From Manihot esculenta (lineage: Eukaryota; Streptophyta; Magnoliopsida; Malpighiales; Euphorbiaceae): a stretch of 64,000 bases of DNA. The stretch lies in assembly GCF_001659605.2 (NCBI RefSeq), contig NC_035161.2, positions 31,171,691 through 31,235,690 on the forward strand. Direction: 5' to 3'. The position numbers were made by a program, and so were the translations under genes. Below are positions 1 to 13,000 of this stretch, one piece after another; positions within the stretch are counted from its first letter, which is position 1; each line of letters opens with the position of its first letter. Under the pieces are notes generated by a model. It worked only from the letters and a program-made list of their open reading frames with translations. It was not told where the DNA came from and searched no databases.

Positions 1-3000
1 CTCTAGACTTAAAAGCAAAGAGAAATAAAATATGCTCAGTTAAAATCTAGAGATCCAATAAGCTGAATTTGGTGAATAAGCTTTTTTTTATCAGATTTTT
101 TTATGATTGCTTTGGCTGCTATAAGAAAATTGAGAAAATTAGGACTTGTGTAAAAATGATAAGAAAACCAATCGAAAATCAAGGAGGTAGTCCAGTGATG
201 AACCATCCTAACCACGGAACGCTAATGACTATCGAATTCAACTTAAAAAAAATATAACCACACAGATTTAAACCATTTATATTAAAATTATAACTCAACA
301 GATTTATGATATCAAAAAAAGCGATTGGATATGCTTTTCAATGATCTAATCGTATTTTTCGAGCTCTGCTCTGTAAATCAAAATCATATCTCTTTCGTCA
401 AAGTAAATAATAGCACCAAATTTATGAGTTTATCATTCCGCGCGTACAAAGTAAAACCAACAATAAACACTCTAAAAACTAAAAGGAGAAAAAAAAAAGA
501 TTAAGAAGAACCTTCGCAAATAACTATTGATTTGTGTAAGAAAAACTAGAGAGAACAAGAAAAAAAATAAAAATCAAAAGAAAAAATCACTGAAAAGGCG
601 GAAAAGATGATCTATCAGACAGGAGAAACCAATGTGCAGTAGAAAAAGAGAAACCGACACTCTAAAAAAACACAAGACTTTTTAAAAGAAAAAAACTCTA
701 GAGAAACTGGAGAGAGAAGTCCATTTGACTTTGACCACTAGAGTAATAATTAAAAGAATAAGCCTATTATCACGCTTATATTCACCAGATTCACAATCTA
801 TTAAATATATTTTGTCAATAACCACCATTAACTAGTAAAAGTAATTATTAATTTATGAATGATGAAACAAAGATCAACAGAACAAAATAAGGTTTGTTCT
901 GTTAATTTACATTTTAATAGCAAATGCCTCACTGTAACAAGGTTTGCTTGTTCATGACTGTAAGTAACTATTCTGAAATATCAAAATCGACTGATGCTTA
1001 ATTTATCAATTAAAATAATTTAATGCCATATTTAGACTACTTCTTACCATAAAATTAACACATTAATGTATTTTTTTTTCTTTGGTCAAATATATATTTA
1101 ATTTTAGCATGGAAATATAAAAAATCAAACTGTTTAATTTCTAAACTTTTAATGTTTGATTATTTAACTCCTAGATTTATAAAGTGCAACTATATTAAAC
1201 TTTTAAAAATTCAAATCACCTGTAAGTAATATCTAGCTATACTGTTGGGGTTATATATATTTTTATAAATGATATTTATTAACTGCAAAAATATCAATGT
1301 GTCAACCGTTTTTTCATATAAAAATTAGGGTATTTTTAAGAATAAAGTTGTTAATTTAAAAAAAAAATAAAAAGAACAAAAATCAGGGTCAAATGATACT
1401 GTATAAAATTGGAAGAAAGCATGATTAGGATGAGAAGTTTTTAAGCGAAAAAGACTATACACCTTACCACCAAGCTTTTGGTGTTTTCAAGTATATGTTG
1501 AACCAAAAATTGATGGAACTAATTTGACCCTATAAATTTTTGCCTTATATATCATTTTCGCCTTCATCCATTTATTTGAGAGCTTAGAGTTTGAATCGAC
1601 TGAGTTTATCTTTCCACCTCAAAAAACATAAATAAATTAAATAGTATATCCAATTTAATTATTCAAAATTATATATTATATACCCAGTCTCTTACATTAT
1701 TAATTTTACATAAGAGTCATTTAAAGTAACTCATAAAATGTTAATAAATTAAATAGTATATCCAATTTTGTTATTCATAATTATATATACAGTATCTTAT
1801 GATATTGATGTTACATAAGAATCATTTAAAGTCGGCTATGATTTGTTACTATGAAACATGACCACTTGATAAAAATTTAATAAATGAGTAATTCAGTCTC
1901 ATAAAAAAAAAATACGTACTTTAATATCCGATTCATTGTCAAGACTCGCATTCTCTTAAACATGTCGAGTTTCGGCCTAAAATTACTATTAGTAGTTATA
2001 ATGCAATATATTTCTATTGCGCATATAATTATGGAATTCACAAAATTTCCGACCAATTAATTCAGAGGAATCTCTCACACTCACATCATTGTCAAATTAT
2101 AAAAAATATTATATTTATTCATAATTTTTCATAATATAAAAAAGTGATCATATATATAAAAGTATATAATTATTTTGCACAAATACTTTTAAGTTTTTCA
2201 TTCATTCTATTCTCCAATTTACTGACTTGAATATTAGAGTGGCTGCCGTGGATATCACTAACTTGCGTTCTCTTTTTACAGATTTAATTAAATACAATTC
2301 AATTATATTTTCGATTGCATAAACTATAATGGAATAATTGTGATGTAAAAGGTTCAACCCCTTAATTGAATAATATGGATTTGATTGAAGGAATATGTCT
2401 TCCGGGGTTTTAACAAATTAATGTTTTTTTTTAATCTTAAATAAGATAATAATAATAATAGTGAGCAAAGCTCAATAATTAAAGAATTTATCTTTTATGC
2501 TTCGAGTAACTTTGAGAAGAGGGGAAATCATTATAAAAATCAATACAAACCTGAATTGTTTTTCGAATAAATTGTAATCTTGAGTTTGAGACAGTAATAA
2601 TAGTAGTGTTGTTGCCATAAATAAATCAAGATTTTCGTCAATTATTCAAAATTTAACGTTTAAATTTATTTATTTTTTAAGTGATTTAAATTTAAGTTTA
2701 ATGTTTAAACTTGTCTAATAAATAAATTGAGTTTGTAATTCAATGAAATTAAATTATTAGCACTAATTTATAATCGATTCAAATACAAGCTTTCCAAAGT
2801 CGGATTCGATTTGTAATCATAATATGATGAGCAATAAATTTAATAAATATGAATAATAAGCCAAAATAATTAAGGTCGGACAAAAAGCAAATACATGACT
2901 TGGTTTTTGAGTTGGATAAAGCCCTTTGTTAAATGTGAGCGATAATACATAAGAATAAAACAGTTTGCCATTGAATTTTAGTTGAATTGGCAAGTGCCCG

Positions 3001-3010
3001 TCGCCTCCTC
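1..3010. other. AT-rich intergenic spacer
   Basis: No open reading frame here has recognisable protein similarity, and I see no RNA gene. The sequence is dominated by A/T runs and short TAA-type repeats. The one clear structure is the tandem duplication at 1631-1832, listed separately. The end of this stretch (2900-3010) should hold the 3' untranslated region of the minus-strand DUF4228 gene. Confidence 0.6.
1631..1832. repeat. Tandem duplication, two diverged copies of about 95 bp
   Basis: Copy 1 (1631-1727) and copy 2 (1743-1832) both start with the same 26 bases (an AATAAATTAAATAG start followed by TATATCCAATTT). Both end with an ACATAAGA-TCATTTAAAGT block. The middle parts have drifted by several substitutions and small indels, so the duplication is not recent. 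No coding potential. Confidence 0.8.
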
Positions 3011-3547
3011 CTACATGCGTCCGCCTGCTGATATTGAACGAACCGGCTCTTCATCTATCGTTGCCAACAATGGCTTTCTTGATCGTGACATGGACAACAT
3101 ATACTTAAACTCTGGCGTAGAAACTTCTCCTATGCCCTCCAACCTCAGCTTGGGCACCACCACTGCGTCCACCGAACCCTCAGCAGTATCTGGCCGGACC
3201 CTAAATTTCCCTCCAGCAATCCGTTTCACTGCACGAGTGTGGGCTGTCCTGAACAGAGCACCCAAGTCGCTCGCTGTAACCACATAGTTTTTTCTATCCA
3301 TAGGAAGCATGAAGTACACATTTGCCTTATGAAGATCATCATCTGCACTGAGTGCACGAAACTTCTTACCGATTTTCAGGGAGGCGGAGTTAACGACGAA
3401 GAAGTTTGGTGTCTCCATCATGAGATCAGCAGCTTTGGTGGGTTGGTGGATTTGCCGGATTTCTCCAGATGGGAAGACCACTTTTATTGATTTTGGATTC
3501 TTGAATAATAATGGATTCACTAGCTTGCGAGAAAGGTAGTTTCCCAT
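3011..3547 (-). CDS. DUF4228 (PADRE) domain protein
   Basis: Intronless gene for a 178-residue protein of the plant-specific DUF4228/PADRE family. These are small, often stress- or pathogen-responsive proteins with no established biochemical activity. The N-terminus MGNYLS is a good N-myristoylation context (Gly2, Ser6), so the protein is probably membrane-anchored. The family core is visible at about residues 20-90: a hydrophobic strand ending in FPSGEIRQIHQPTKAADLM, then the FFVVNS and Y-FMLP segments. A basic stretch (about residues 104-120) and a short C-terminal tail follow. Length is typical of the family. The start is the first ATG after a GA-rich leader with a TATA box about 230 bp upstream. 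The domain call is firm. The cellular role is unknown. Confidence 0.88.
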   Translation of the reverse strand: MGNYLSRKLVNPLLFKNPKSIKVVFPSGEIRQIHQPTKAADLMMETPNFFVVNSASLKIGKKFRALSADDDLHKANVYFMLPMDRKNYVVTASDLGALFRTAHTRAVKRIAGGKFRVRPDTAEGSVDAVVVPKLRLEGIGEVSTPEFKYMLSMSRSRKPLLATIDEEPVRSISAGGRM

Positions 3548-3647
3548 GATTAAAAGAGCTAAGAAGATCGGAGATTCAAGAATTCCTACCTTTTTTATAA
3601 AATTTATTTAATGAGCAGGAAAATTCTGAATGATAGATATTATTCTT

Positions 3648-3784
3648 GAAGAGAGAGAGAGAGAGGAAAGCAAAACAAAACAGAGAATATATCTGAAGGA
3701 GATAGAGAGCGAGATCGAAGAAGAAGAAGAAAATGGTGGGAGATGAGTTAAGATGATACGCCGGGGGTTTGACATGTATATATA
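3648..3784 (-). promoter_or_regulatory. TATA box and GA-rich 5' leader of the DUF4228 gene
   Basis: On the minus strand a TATATATA box lies at 3777-3784. It would place transcription start near 3745-3750. The presumed leader contains a polypurine/polypyrimidine tract (GAGAGA run at about 3652-3664 and GAA repeats at 3718-3731 on the plus strand). Such tracts are common in plant 5' leaders. This is inferred from position and sequence only. Confidence 0.5.
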
Positions 3785-6118
3785 GGAAGAGTTATGAATT
3801 GTTTAAAACGACGACGTGCAGATGGAAGATTATCAGGGCCGGTTTGGGAAAATATTGATCAATAAAAAGGAAAATAAAAATTATTATTATTATTATTTTT
3901 TAAATATTGACCTTTAGTTTGGGATCTGAGGAAAAAAGGGGTAAGGACAGTGGAAGGAATATCGTTTTATAAATAGTAAATAAATATCTTTTTTCTTAAC
4001 TATAATTAATAATTATAGGAATAAAATATTATTTAATTATTTTTATTATATTTAAATTATAGAAAAAATAAATTATGAATGAGAAATTTATATTTATGTA
4101 TATACATCTAACTAATGAATAATTATCATTTTAAATTTTAGAAATATCTATTAACAGTTTTCTATGATTTAATATTTGTACGTATCAAATAAAATTTGTC
4201 CATTTTGAATATATTATTATTCTTTTCTATTTATTTTTTAATTTCTTTATTTGCAAATAAAATTTATTAACACTGTAATTTTTTTTCTCTTTCCAAATAT
4301 ATAATACACAGAAATAAATAAATAGTATTATGAGATTCAAACGTCAATTAATTTTTTAAAAAAATAATGGATTACAAGTTGAAGGTAAGCTGTGAAATTG
4401 CAATAGAGAAACGTAATTAAACTACCAAATTCAGTTTTATTATAAGGAAATAAATCAACAATATTAGCAGTTTTTTTAGCAATTGACTAGCTATGATATA
4501 AATAAAATAAATTAAATTACAATTTAGTTTCTTAATTTAATAAAATCTATATATTAACTATTTATTTATTTTAATTTTAAAAAATCAGTTTGTCTCCATG
4601 CACTAAAGAAATAAATAAGCAGTTGACCGTAATATTATCGACAAAATAAAATCGTAATACCATTCGCTGTTTCAGTTTTACCATATATTAATATTATTTA
4701 TCAAAAACAAATTTCAGCATACTATGGACTAAATAAATTTCGAATTAAAAAAATAAAATAAAATAATGGACGAGATAAATTTTTATTTTGTTCGAGGAAA
4801 ATTAATTCAGTATTTTTCTTATACATATATAACTATAAATATATTTTGAACGTGGGAAAAATAGGAGGAAAAATAACTTTGAAGGAAACAAGAAGGGTGG
4901 TCACTTTCTTTTGTTTGGTAATGAAAGAAAAATTAAAGGAAAGGAAGGGAAAAGAATTAATATTAGTTATTATTCTCTTTGATTTGAAGAAAAAACAAAA
5001 GGAAGATTGAAAATAAAAATCAACAAATTACCAATTTTTTTTATAATTACTGAACACTCATTGTGAGAATGGTTAACGTGTGAGGGGAGGATTTGGTAGG
5101 CAGACTGTTAATTGCAGAATACTTAATTAAAGAGAAAATGGAAGAGGTGTCATGACTGAACCTATCTGGCAGAGGATGAGAGGTGCATTGGACACCTTAC
5201 TTCATCATTTTCATTGACACCCTTGGGCTTGTGGCACACTTCCATACCACCTACCAGATGCCTTCTATTTTTAATCATGCACATAATTTATTGGTTTCCC
5301 TCTAATTTAATTAATATTTATTTTTATTATTTTTTTACTAATGCCATATCATAGAAATCACTTTTTTTTTATGAAAAATACTTTTTAGAAAATAAATTAA
5401 TTTTATATTTTGATTTAATTTTAAAAAAGAAGTCATCGTCCTAACAATTTATTTATTTATTAAAAAAATATTTTTTATTGACAATTTTATCAATTTCAAG
5501 GATTAACCTACTTGCCAAGTAAAAGAGTTGACTAAAGTTTGAACGTCGGAGTCATCTTTAACATGACTAGACAAGTGGACTTAATAAACATTAAGATAGC
5601 AAAAAAGGGAGGCGCCGATGATGAATTTCATGGATTGCTTGTGCATCCACTGTTACGACTGATCATCCCTTTTTTATTTGGAAAAAATATTTAGAATGTC
5701 ATTTTCTAATCTGCGTCAATCTGTTTGATGACTATTAGATCATGCTCAAGGCATCAACATCTACTGAACTGTTATTACTTCTATTATCTAATCTTCTTAT
5801 CGATTTCCCTGATACAGCCCTTTTTATGGTTAATTTCGTTTACTATCTGTAATAACTTCCTAGTCCCAGTGTTGAAGATAATAACAGATTTGGTTGTATG
5901 CCGACGCAAATAGCAACACTTCATTTATACACCTTTCAACTACTTATCACAGAGCATTAATGCCACTAACAGTCAGCATTACTAGTCACACATGTATAGA
6001 AAGGGACAGAAGCGATATAGCAGTTGCTAGATGACTAGATTCCTGCATATATGTACCAAACCCTTCCACCACGTTCAATCTCAGTGTACCTGGGCTGTCT
6101 TTCTGAAAAAGAAAAATA
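3785..6118. other. Intergenic spacer between divergent DUF4228 and GILT genes
   Basis: This is AT-rich up to about 4860. It is slightly less AT-rich at 5030-5280 and 5520-6110, where promoter and leader sequence for both divergent genes is expected. I found no gene, transposon end or structured repeat that I can support. Confidence 0.5.
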
Positions 6119-7266
6119 ATGGCTTCTAATCCAGTACTATTCCTCTTTCTTCTTAGTTTTCTTCTGCTTGTGTCGGTCTCTTCTTCCCATTTTTCTAGTG
6201 TTGCCATGAAATCAGGTCCTCTTCATTCCAAGAAGAACGCTGTGGCCAATCCCGAGAAAGTTTCTCTGTCTTTGTATTATGAAACCCTGTGTCCCTATTG
6301 CAGGAATTTCATTGTGGATCCTCTGGCAAAGGCCATCAACACTGATCTCATGACCATTCTTGATCTGGAGATGGTCCCCTGGGGCAATGCTATGATTCTA
6401 CCCAATACCAGTATTCTATGCCAGGTCTATTTCTTTCTTCACCTAAATTGTACAGTACATTTAAATCCTATTAACCAAATTTCCACTTGGTTTTTGGCAG
6501 CATGGGGAAGACGAATGCTACCTTAATACCATCCATGCCTGTGTCATCAACATTTGGCCTGATCCGGTGAGGCCAGCTTTCCCCTTTTCCTGCTTCATAT
6601 AAGTTGCTGATTTCTTTACACACTGATTATGGTTGATCTTCTGTCAAATTACTGTATAGATTAAGCACTTCAACCTGATTCAGTGCATTGAAGAGCAATC
6701 TTCTGCCATTGGTCTTGGAAATGGAGCAGATGCATCCTATAATATATGTGCTAAACAGTTGGGGTTCCCTGCAAAACCCATTAAGTATTGCTATGAAAGT
6801 GGGCGTGGAAGACAGGTTTGGCTAACTATTTTCACAGAACTCCACAGTAAATATAATTGAATTCACTGACATGAATGCTTCATCCTGACAGCTTTTACTA
6901 CAATACGGAAGTAAAACTGATAATCTGAATCCGCCTCACAGATACGTACCATGGGTGGTGGTGAATGGAACTCCTCTGCTTGAGGTCCCCCAGATAAAAA
7001 AATTCACAAATTTTGATTATTTTTTCTTCTCTTGCCATCCCAATAACATTGTCTTTCATTTTTTCCCCTGGATGCAGAACTATGGCAACTTTGTAGAGTA
7101 TGTCTGCAAGTCATACGGAGGCCAAACTTTGCCCGCAGCGTGTGGTTCATATTCCACCAGCTCAATTCCTAAGGATCGGTCTCTCCACTCAGTTTGCCCT
7201 GCAGGATTAGCAGGGCCAGCCAAGGATCCGACCTTGGTTCAGGAGAACATGGAGTCTTTAGCTTGA
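6119..7266 (+). CDS. Gamma-interferon-inducible lysosomal thiol reductase (GILT) family protein
   Basis: Five exons (6119-6424, 6501-6566, 6660-6815, 6892-6984, 7078-7266), all bounded by GT-AG and all in phase 0, give a 269-residue protein. Residues 1-22 are a hydrophobic signal peptide, so the product enters the secretory pathway and probably reaches the vacuole or apoplast. The redox-active CPYC is at residues 58-61, and the GILT signature CQHGEDEC with following N and C residues starts at 101, spanning the exon 1/2 junction. Several further Cys residues in exons 3-5 match the family pattern. GILT proteins reduce protein disulfides at acidic pH. Plant members are thought to affect redox balance and defence. 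The length and the intact motif suggest a functional gene. Substrates in plants are not established. Confidence 0.92.
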
Positions 7267-7937
7267 ATTTTTTTAATGGTTCTTGCATAACATCTCCTGT
7301 ATGATACAGTTATTATCTGGGCCATCTATATGTAGCTTTCTGGTTCACTTGCTCTATAAATTATCAGAGTTATGTTGTATTAATGCTATAAAAAAAATAT
7401 TATAGGTCAATTTTCACTATGTTTGGATAAATTAATCCTTTACAGTAAATTATTAAATTCAATAAATTCTTTTAAACTTGCTACATCCTACTATTTTTAA
7501 TTAAAGAACTTTTTTGAACATAATAATTAACCGCTCAATTATTCAAACAAATCAATGGTCAAGTATATGTTTCTTTAATTTGTACATAAGGTGACGATTC
7601 ATCGTATAACTCCTATCATCTTCAAGTATTTCCAAATAAAAACAAATTTATAACTCGAACAGATACCAAAATCTCTGTTAAATACATTAAGAAAAGCCAA
7701 TCTGGAACCGAACAGAGGTCATGAGTGGCAAGAATATTACGTAGCACCTGTACATTGTGAAGATTTTTTCTATGTTTGACCGGCAGATCAGACATTCTTC
7801 TTCGATATGAGCAAGAGATGTCTCAATTCCTTCGTGTTATACTTTTTGGTTTCCAGTGGTTTGATGTCTACAATATGCTCAATGCCTCTATAAGTTGTGT
7901 TTGTAAACCAACCATAACCACACCCACAAGTCTAGAA
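7267..7937. other. Short spacer between GILT and SABATH genes
   Basis: About 670 bp, with the GILT 3' untranslated region at the left and the SABATH promoter and leader at the right. I see no other gene or repeat. Confidence 0.5.
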
Positions 7938-9170
7938 ATGGCCAGTGACCAGACCAGAAACTCCATTTACAGCTACATCCACAATTGTTTCTTGCAGGTA
8001 TTCTCTTTCACCAAAGTCTATTTTTCCTAGTAAATACAAATTATGTCCAATGATAGCCAATATTTTTGTAATGCAGAGAATTGGGGTAGACAAGGCAAAG
8101 GGTATAATCTTCGAGACAATTTTTGAGAAACTTGATATCAAGCAAATATATTCACTCTCTCCGACCATATTCAGGATCGTAGACTTGGGTTGTGCTGCCG
8201 GGCCTAACACATTTGTTGCAGTTGAAAACATAGTAGAACTTGTAAAGCTAAAATGCCAATTTCATGGGCTGGATCCAGACGGTCTTGAGTTTCAAGTGTT
8301 TTTCAATGATCTAGTCTCCAACGATTTCAATCTGCTTTTCAAGACCATCCCCAGCAACAAAGAATACTATGCCTCAGGCGTCCCTGGATCCTTTCATGGT
8401 CGCCTGTTTCCTCCAGCTTCTCTCCATTTCGCCTACTCCTCTCATGCACTTGCACATCTCTCAAAGGTGCCCGATGAGCTTCTAGACATAAGTTCTCCAG
8501 CTTGGAACAAAGGGAAAGTTTATTTTACAAGCTCTCCAAAGGAAGTTGGTGAGGCTTACACCAGGCAGTTTGCAAAGGACATGGAGTCCTTTCTGAAAGC
8601 CAGGGCCCTGGAGCTTGTTCCTGGAGGGCTTATGGCTTTTCTCTTAACAAGTTGTCATCCAGATACTAAATGTGTTCTCACTGCAGTCCTTGATCTTTTG
8701 GGATCTACCCTCATGGATCTAGTCAAAATGGTGAGCATGTCTGTCCTCTGTTATTTATTAATCAATTAATATTCTCACATAATTGTTGAGCTGACGAAAG
8801 GGAGTGTTTGTTAATGGTGGTGAAGGGAATGGTTAGTGAAGAAAAAGTAGATTCCTTCAACCTGCCGCTGTACTTCCCGAATCCAATAGAATTAAAGGAT
8901 TTGATTGAGAAAAATGGGAGTTTTAGCATCGAAAGAATGCACGCCCTGGAACTTCCTTGTCCTGATGAAATTTGGGAAGGTGTTTTGCACATGAGAGCAA
9001 TACTGGAGAAGCCCATCCAGGATCATTTTGGAGTCCATATTGTTGAAACTTTATTCAATCAACTGCAGAACAAAATCGTAGAAAACTCCGTCGCTTTTGA
9101 CTTAAGCTATAAGCGTGCATTTGTACTATGCGCTGTTTTGAAGCGTAAAATACATTTGGAAAATATTTAG
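7938..9170 (+). CDS. SABATH-family S-adenosylmethionine carboxyl methyltransferase
   Basis: Three exons (7938-7997, 8077-8730, 8826-9170) give 352 residues, close to the usual 360. SABATH enzymes methylate carboxyl groups of small acids (salicylate, jasmonate, IAA, loganate) or ring nitrogens using SAM. The SAM-binding motif DLGCAAGPNTF is at 56-66, the F-NDL-SNDFN block near 95-105, GVPGSFHGRLFPPASLHF at 121-138 and EEKVDSFN at the exon 3 start. The N-terminal Y-x3-N-x-x-x-Q pattern is present at 13-20. In the SS-x-L-x-W-L-S motif that normally supplies the substrate-binding Trp, this protein has His at 147 (SSHALAHLS). The exon 3 acceptor at 8825 was chosen because it preserves phase and family length. 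An in-frame alternative at 8804 adds seven residues. The substrate cannot be assigned from sequence. Confidence 0.88.
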
Positions 9171-10021
9171 TTATGTAAATATGTATACATTAATTCTGAT
9201 AAAAATAATAATATGTATATTATTATTATTCTTATTATTCTGATAAAAATTCAAATTCAAAAATTCACAACAATATAGATGATTTCAATCTAGAAATCAA
9301 ATAGTGAAATATTATGTTTGGTTTTAAAAAATAAAAAATAAGAAAAGCTATTTGAATTGAACTGAGAAATTAGCTAAAGCTAGTTAGTATTATTTGCTTG
9401 ATTGAATCTGATTTCAGTTTGATCATTATCTTTGTGAGTCAAATGCTTGGTCCCGTTGTTTGCCCTATCATGGGTCAACGATTCTCCTCTTGACTCGTAG
9501 ACCATCATTTTTCAGTTTTCACCAAGGAGGACATGTGATGACCGGTGGAAAATGGATTAAAATTTTATACATTTAAATAATTTTTTTCTTTTATTAAATA
9601 TTTAATATGTATATGATATGATAATTTATACATTTAAATTCTAAATTTAAAAATTATTACAATTAAAAGTGGAGTGGTCAAAATTCGGATACTTCATAAA
9701 ATGGATATTTGAAACAACTCTACAAATGTTTGCACTTTATTTATTAACGTTAATTTTGTTTAAATCAAGAGATTAGATGTACGCAGCATTAAATTAAATA
9801 ATATTATATGAATCCATCATAATGAAAAATAAATTATTTTAAATTTAATATACACCAAATTAGATTTTTTTTTTCAGAAAATATATTTGTATTTTTAATA
9901 ATTTCACCCGTTTATAAAGTTTGACCATGTCCGGTGCCACTCCACGGTGATTCCCCTGATACTCTCTCTTTTTCTCTCTGTCTCTTTGTCTCTCGCCTCC
10001 TCAGGTTAATCATATACTTCG
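9171..10021. other. Spacer and METTL10-like promoter region
   Basis: AT-rich spacer of 850 bp. The last 60 bp (9960-10004) is a CT-rich tract typical of a plant 5' leader just ahead of the ATG at 10022. A small imperfect palindrome of TAATAATA/TATTATTATT lies at 9205-9235. Nothing else is recognisable. Confidence 0.5.
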
Positions 10022-13000
10022 ATGGCGGGAATACGGTTGCAACCGGAAGAAGCCGACCTCACACAGCACCAAACCCGAGCTACCACTGCTGATCTGGTTT
10101 CCGACGACGAGAGGTCCGTCGCTGCCGACTCCTGGTCCATAAAGAGCGACTACGGAAGTACTCTCGACGATGATCAACGCCACGCAGATGCCGCCGAGGC
10201 TCTCTGCTCTGCTAACTTCCGCGCCGCTTCTGATTACAAGTAACTTTCACCTCTACTTCTTTTAGTTAGTGCTTTTTCATTCCTTTTTGCCCCTTTTTCC
10301 GCTGAAGATTTGGGAAAGGTATGAATTAATTGGATATTTGTGTTCTACGTTGGGAATCGGAAATGGTGTTGTAGATAATTGGATTTGTTGGCTAGGATTA
10401 GGGATTTTACGTGTTGCTTCGTAGGTCAGGATTTGCATAAAAGTTCAGTTCGAAATGCTTAATTAACTCAATTATTTGGTTGGATTTTTATTGTTCTTGG
10501 ATAATATGACAAGTTGAAACATAGTAGTTTCACTTTCCAGATTTATTATTACTTTTGTTTTAGAAATTCTAGTAAAATTTGAAAACTTTGACTGACTGCA
10601 TTTTGTATTAGTAAGATTCATGGCTTCGTGTTCTAATGATTATGTACCTTTTTTCCTGAATCTGAGCATTTCAATGGCGGTTGACCAGTTTAATGAAGTT
10701 TTTAAAGTGCTGGAAAAGGAGCTAACTAACGATGATTAATATGTTTTTTCTGCTCACCTTGGAAAATTCTTGGTTGGTTTGGGTACTTGTTTGATGTTCA
10801 CCTTTGTGCAAATGGGGTATATTTGTGTACACAGTTCTGACAAAGACGAGGCAGATGGTGAAGGTGGGGCATCAATGCTTGGTCTTCAGACTTATTGGGA
10901 TGCTGCATATGCAGATGAGTTGGCAAACTTTCGTGAGCATGGCCATGCTGGTGAAATATGGTAAACACTCCTTCATCCATGTATTTTTTCTGTTCAACAA
11001 GTAAATTTCTTCAGTTTACTGGACACTGCAACAGAGCATGAGTTTCATCACTTAACAGAATGGAGCCGTAAAAATTCCCCAGAATATGCTTTGTCTCTTT
11101 GGCATCTTTCTGGCTATGTTCAGTTTTAGCTTTTAACCTTAGTGTTTGACAGAATCTAAGATTAAAAGATTTGGCTCCATCTCTTTGAAGGATATGCATT
11201 GCTATTGTTGAAAGGAAATTTATCATAGTCATCCAGAGTTATAATCTATCTCAGAAAAATAATAATTTGAATGCTAAATGCTTCTTCATTCTTTTTCTGG
11301 CTCACTAGTTAGAAGATTTTGGTATTAGTAAGTCATGATGCAATTTGTGACCCTTCCCCTATTTCATTTGCTTACTGGAGTATCAAGCTAATGGGCTCTG
11401 ATCCAACACGCTCTTGGAGTATGGCATACTATCAATTGTATCTTTCTCAAAGTATGAACTTTTTTTTATGTGATTCATATTAGTGTTTCCTGTAGGAGTG
11501 CTTTTATTTGTTTTATTTATGAAGATGTTATAAGAATAACATGAGCTCTTGATCAGATAAAGAGAGTTTCATAATAGTAATAATAAGACAGAGAGAAAAA
11601 GTCATTTGTGCTTTTTTAAGCATTTATTTGAAGTTTTAACTCTCACCCAAGGGGTAGACCCATTGCACATTCTTTTTGGTTACTTGACCCATATAACAAG
11701 GGCATTTGGATGCTTCTGTATGGCTTTCCTTGCCGCCAAAAGGTCATATTGAAAAAATTTATGGTGCTGCTCAGGCACTTGTCTTTTTGAAGATCCATTT
11801 GTACGATATGCACCCATATTATAGCATCTATTGTTGAATTTAATTGGCAAGGCATTCGAAATTCAAAGATATTGTGATTTTTGCTGTTATGCTGTCCAAA
11901 ACCCATTTATTTTTTTATCTTTCATATTTTTTCATAGGTTTGGGTCTGATGTAATGGATACCGTTGTTTCTTGGACCAAGAGCTTGTGCATTGAGATCTC
12001 ACGAGGTCAAATTCCTAATCACATTGATGACATCAAGTCTGAACCTGGTGAACAGGGTGATAAATATTTGTCTAGCTGGAGTGTACTTGACATTGGAACT
12101 GGCAATGGTTTGCTCCTTCAAGAACTTGCTAAGCAGGGGTACACACTGAGATTTTGCCTGTAGTTCTGGTATTATATGCTAAATCAATCAAAATATTTTA
12201 GATTAGTTCATAAAGATGCATTAATTTAAATTGCAGAAAGAAGTCATGTTGATCAAGTTTTCTCTCTCTATGGGAACAGTATGCACATGTATATTGGAAT
12301 TTGGAGATTAATATAGGACAGTCCTGAAATTCAAATCTACCATTTTGAACTTAATGAATACTAGATATCATTGGTTGGTAAATGAATGGTGAAATAATCT
12401 CTTCTTTATATATCTGCCTGTATACTGTAAGTTTTACGCAAAGTTGCCAGTTGATACGGAACTGTTGTTCAATTTTTTGACTAAAGTTTTTTTAGTAAAT
12501 ATTTGTTCTAGTGTTTTATAGTGGTTGCTATAGTAAACTAAAATGGTGAACATATGTGGTTTTGGTGATCTTTGGCTGCAGGTTCTCTGATTTAACAGGA
12601 GTTGATTATAGTGAAGGGGCAATCGACCTTGCTAGGAATCTTGCTGATCGTGATGGTTTTTCCAGCATCAACTTTTTGGTATGGTACAACTTTGAAATTG
12701 TTATGAAATAATAGCATATACAATATGCATAAATACGTATACATAAGCATTTATACTTATTAGGTGCATTAATAAACTTTACATAATTGTTTTTTCCATC
12801 TTTAAGAATGTCTTTCACCGTAGACATGGACTTAATAGATGTTTTTGGCATTCTAATATGTTAGGATTGTTGGTGTGAACTGAATTTTAAAAATCTCTTG
12901 GCTTAATTTGTTAAACTGAATTTAAAAAATCATTTAGTAAATTGGATATGGATGTACTTTAGTCAGAACTAGGTCAGTTGACAGCATGAATCTTGATATA

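Noticed and set aside
2982..3490. Plus-strand ORFs overlapping the DUF4228 gene
   Set aside because: They are antisense to a clearly recognisable protein and have no family similarity of their own.
7932..8231. Minus-strand ORF across SABATH exon 1-2
   Set aside because: Antisense to a conserved methyltransferase motif region. It has no independent support.
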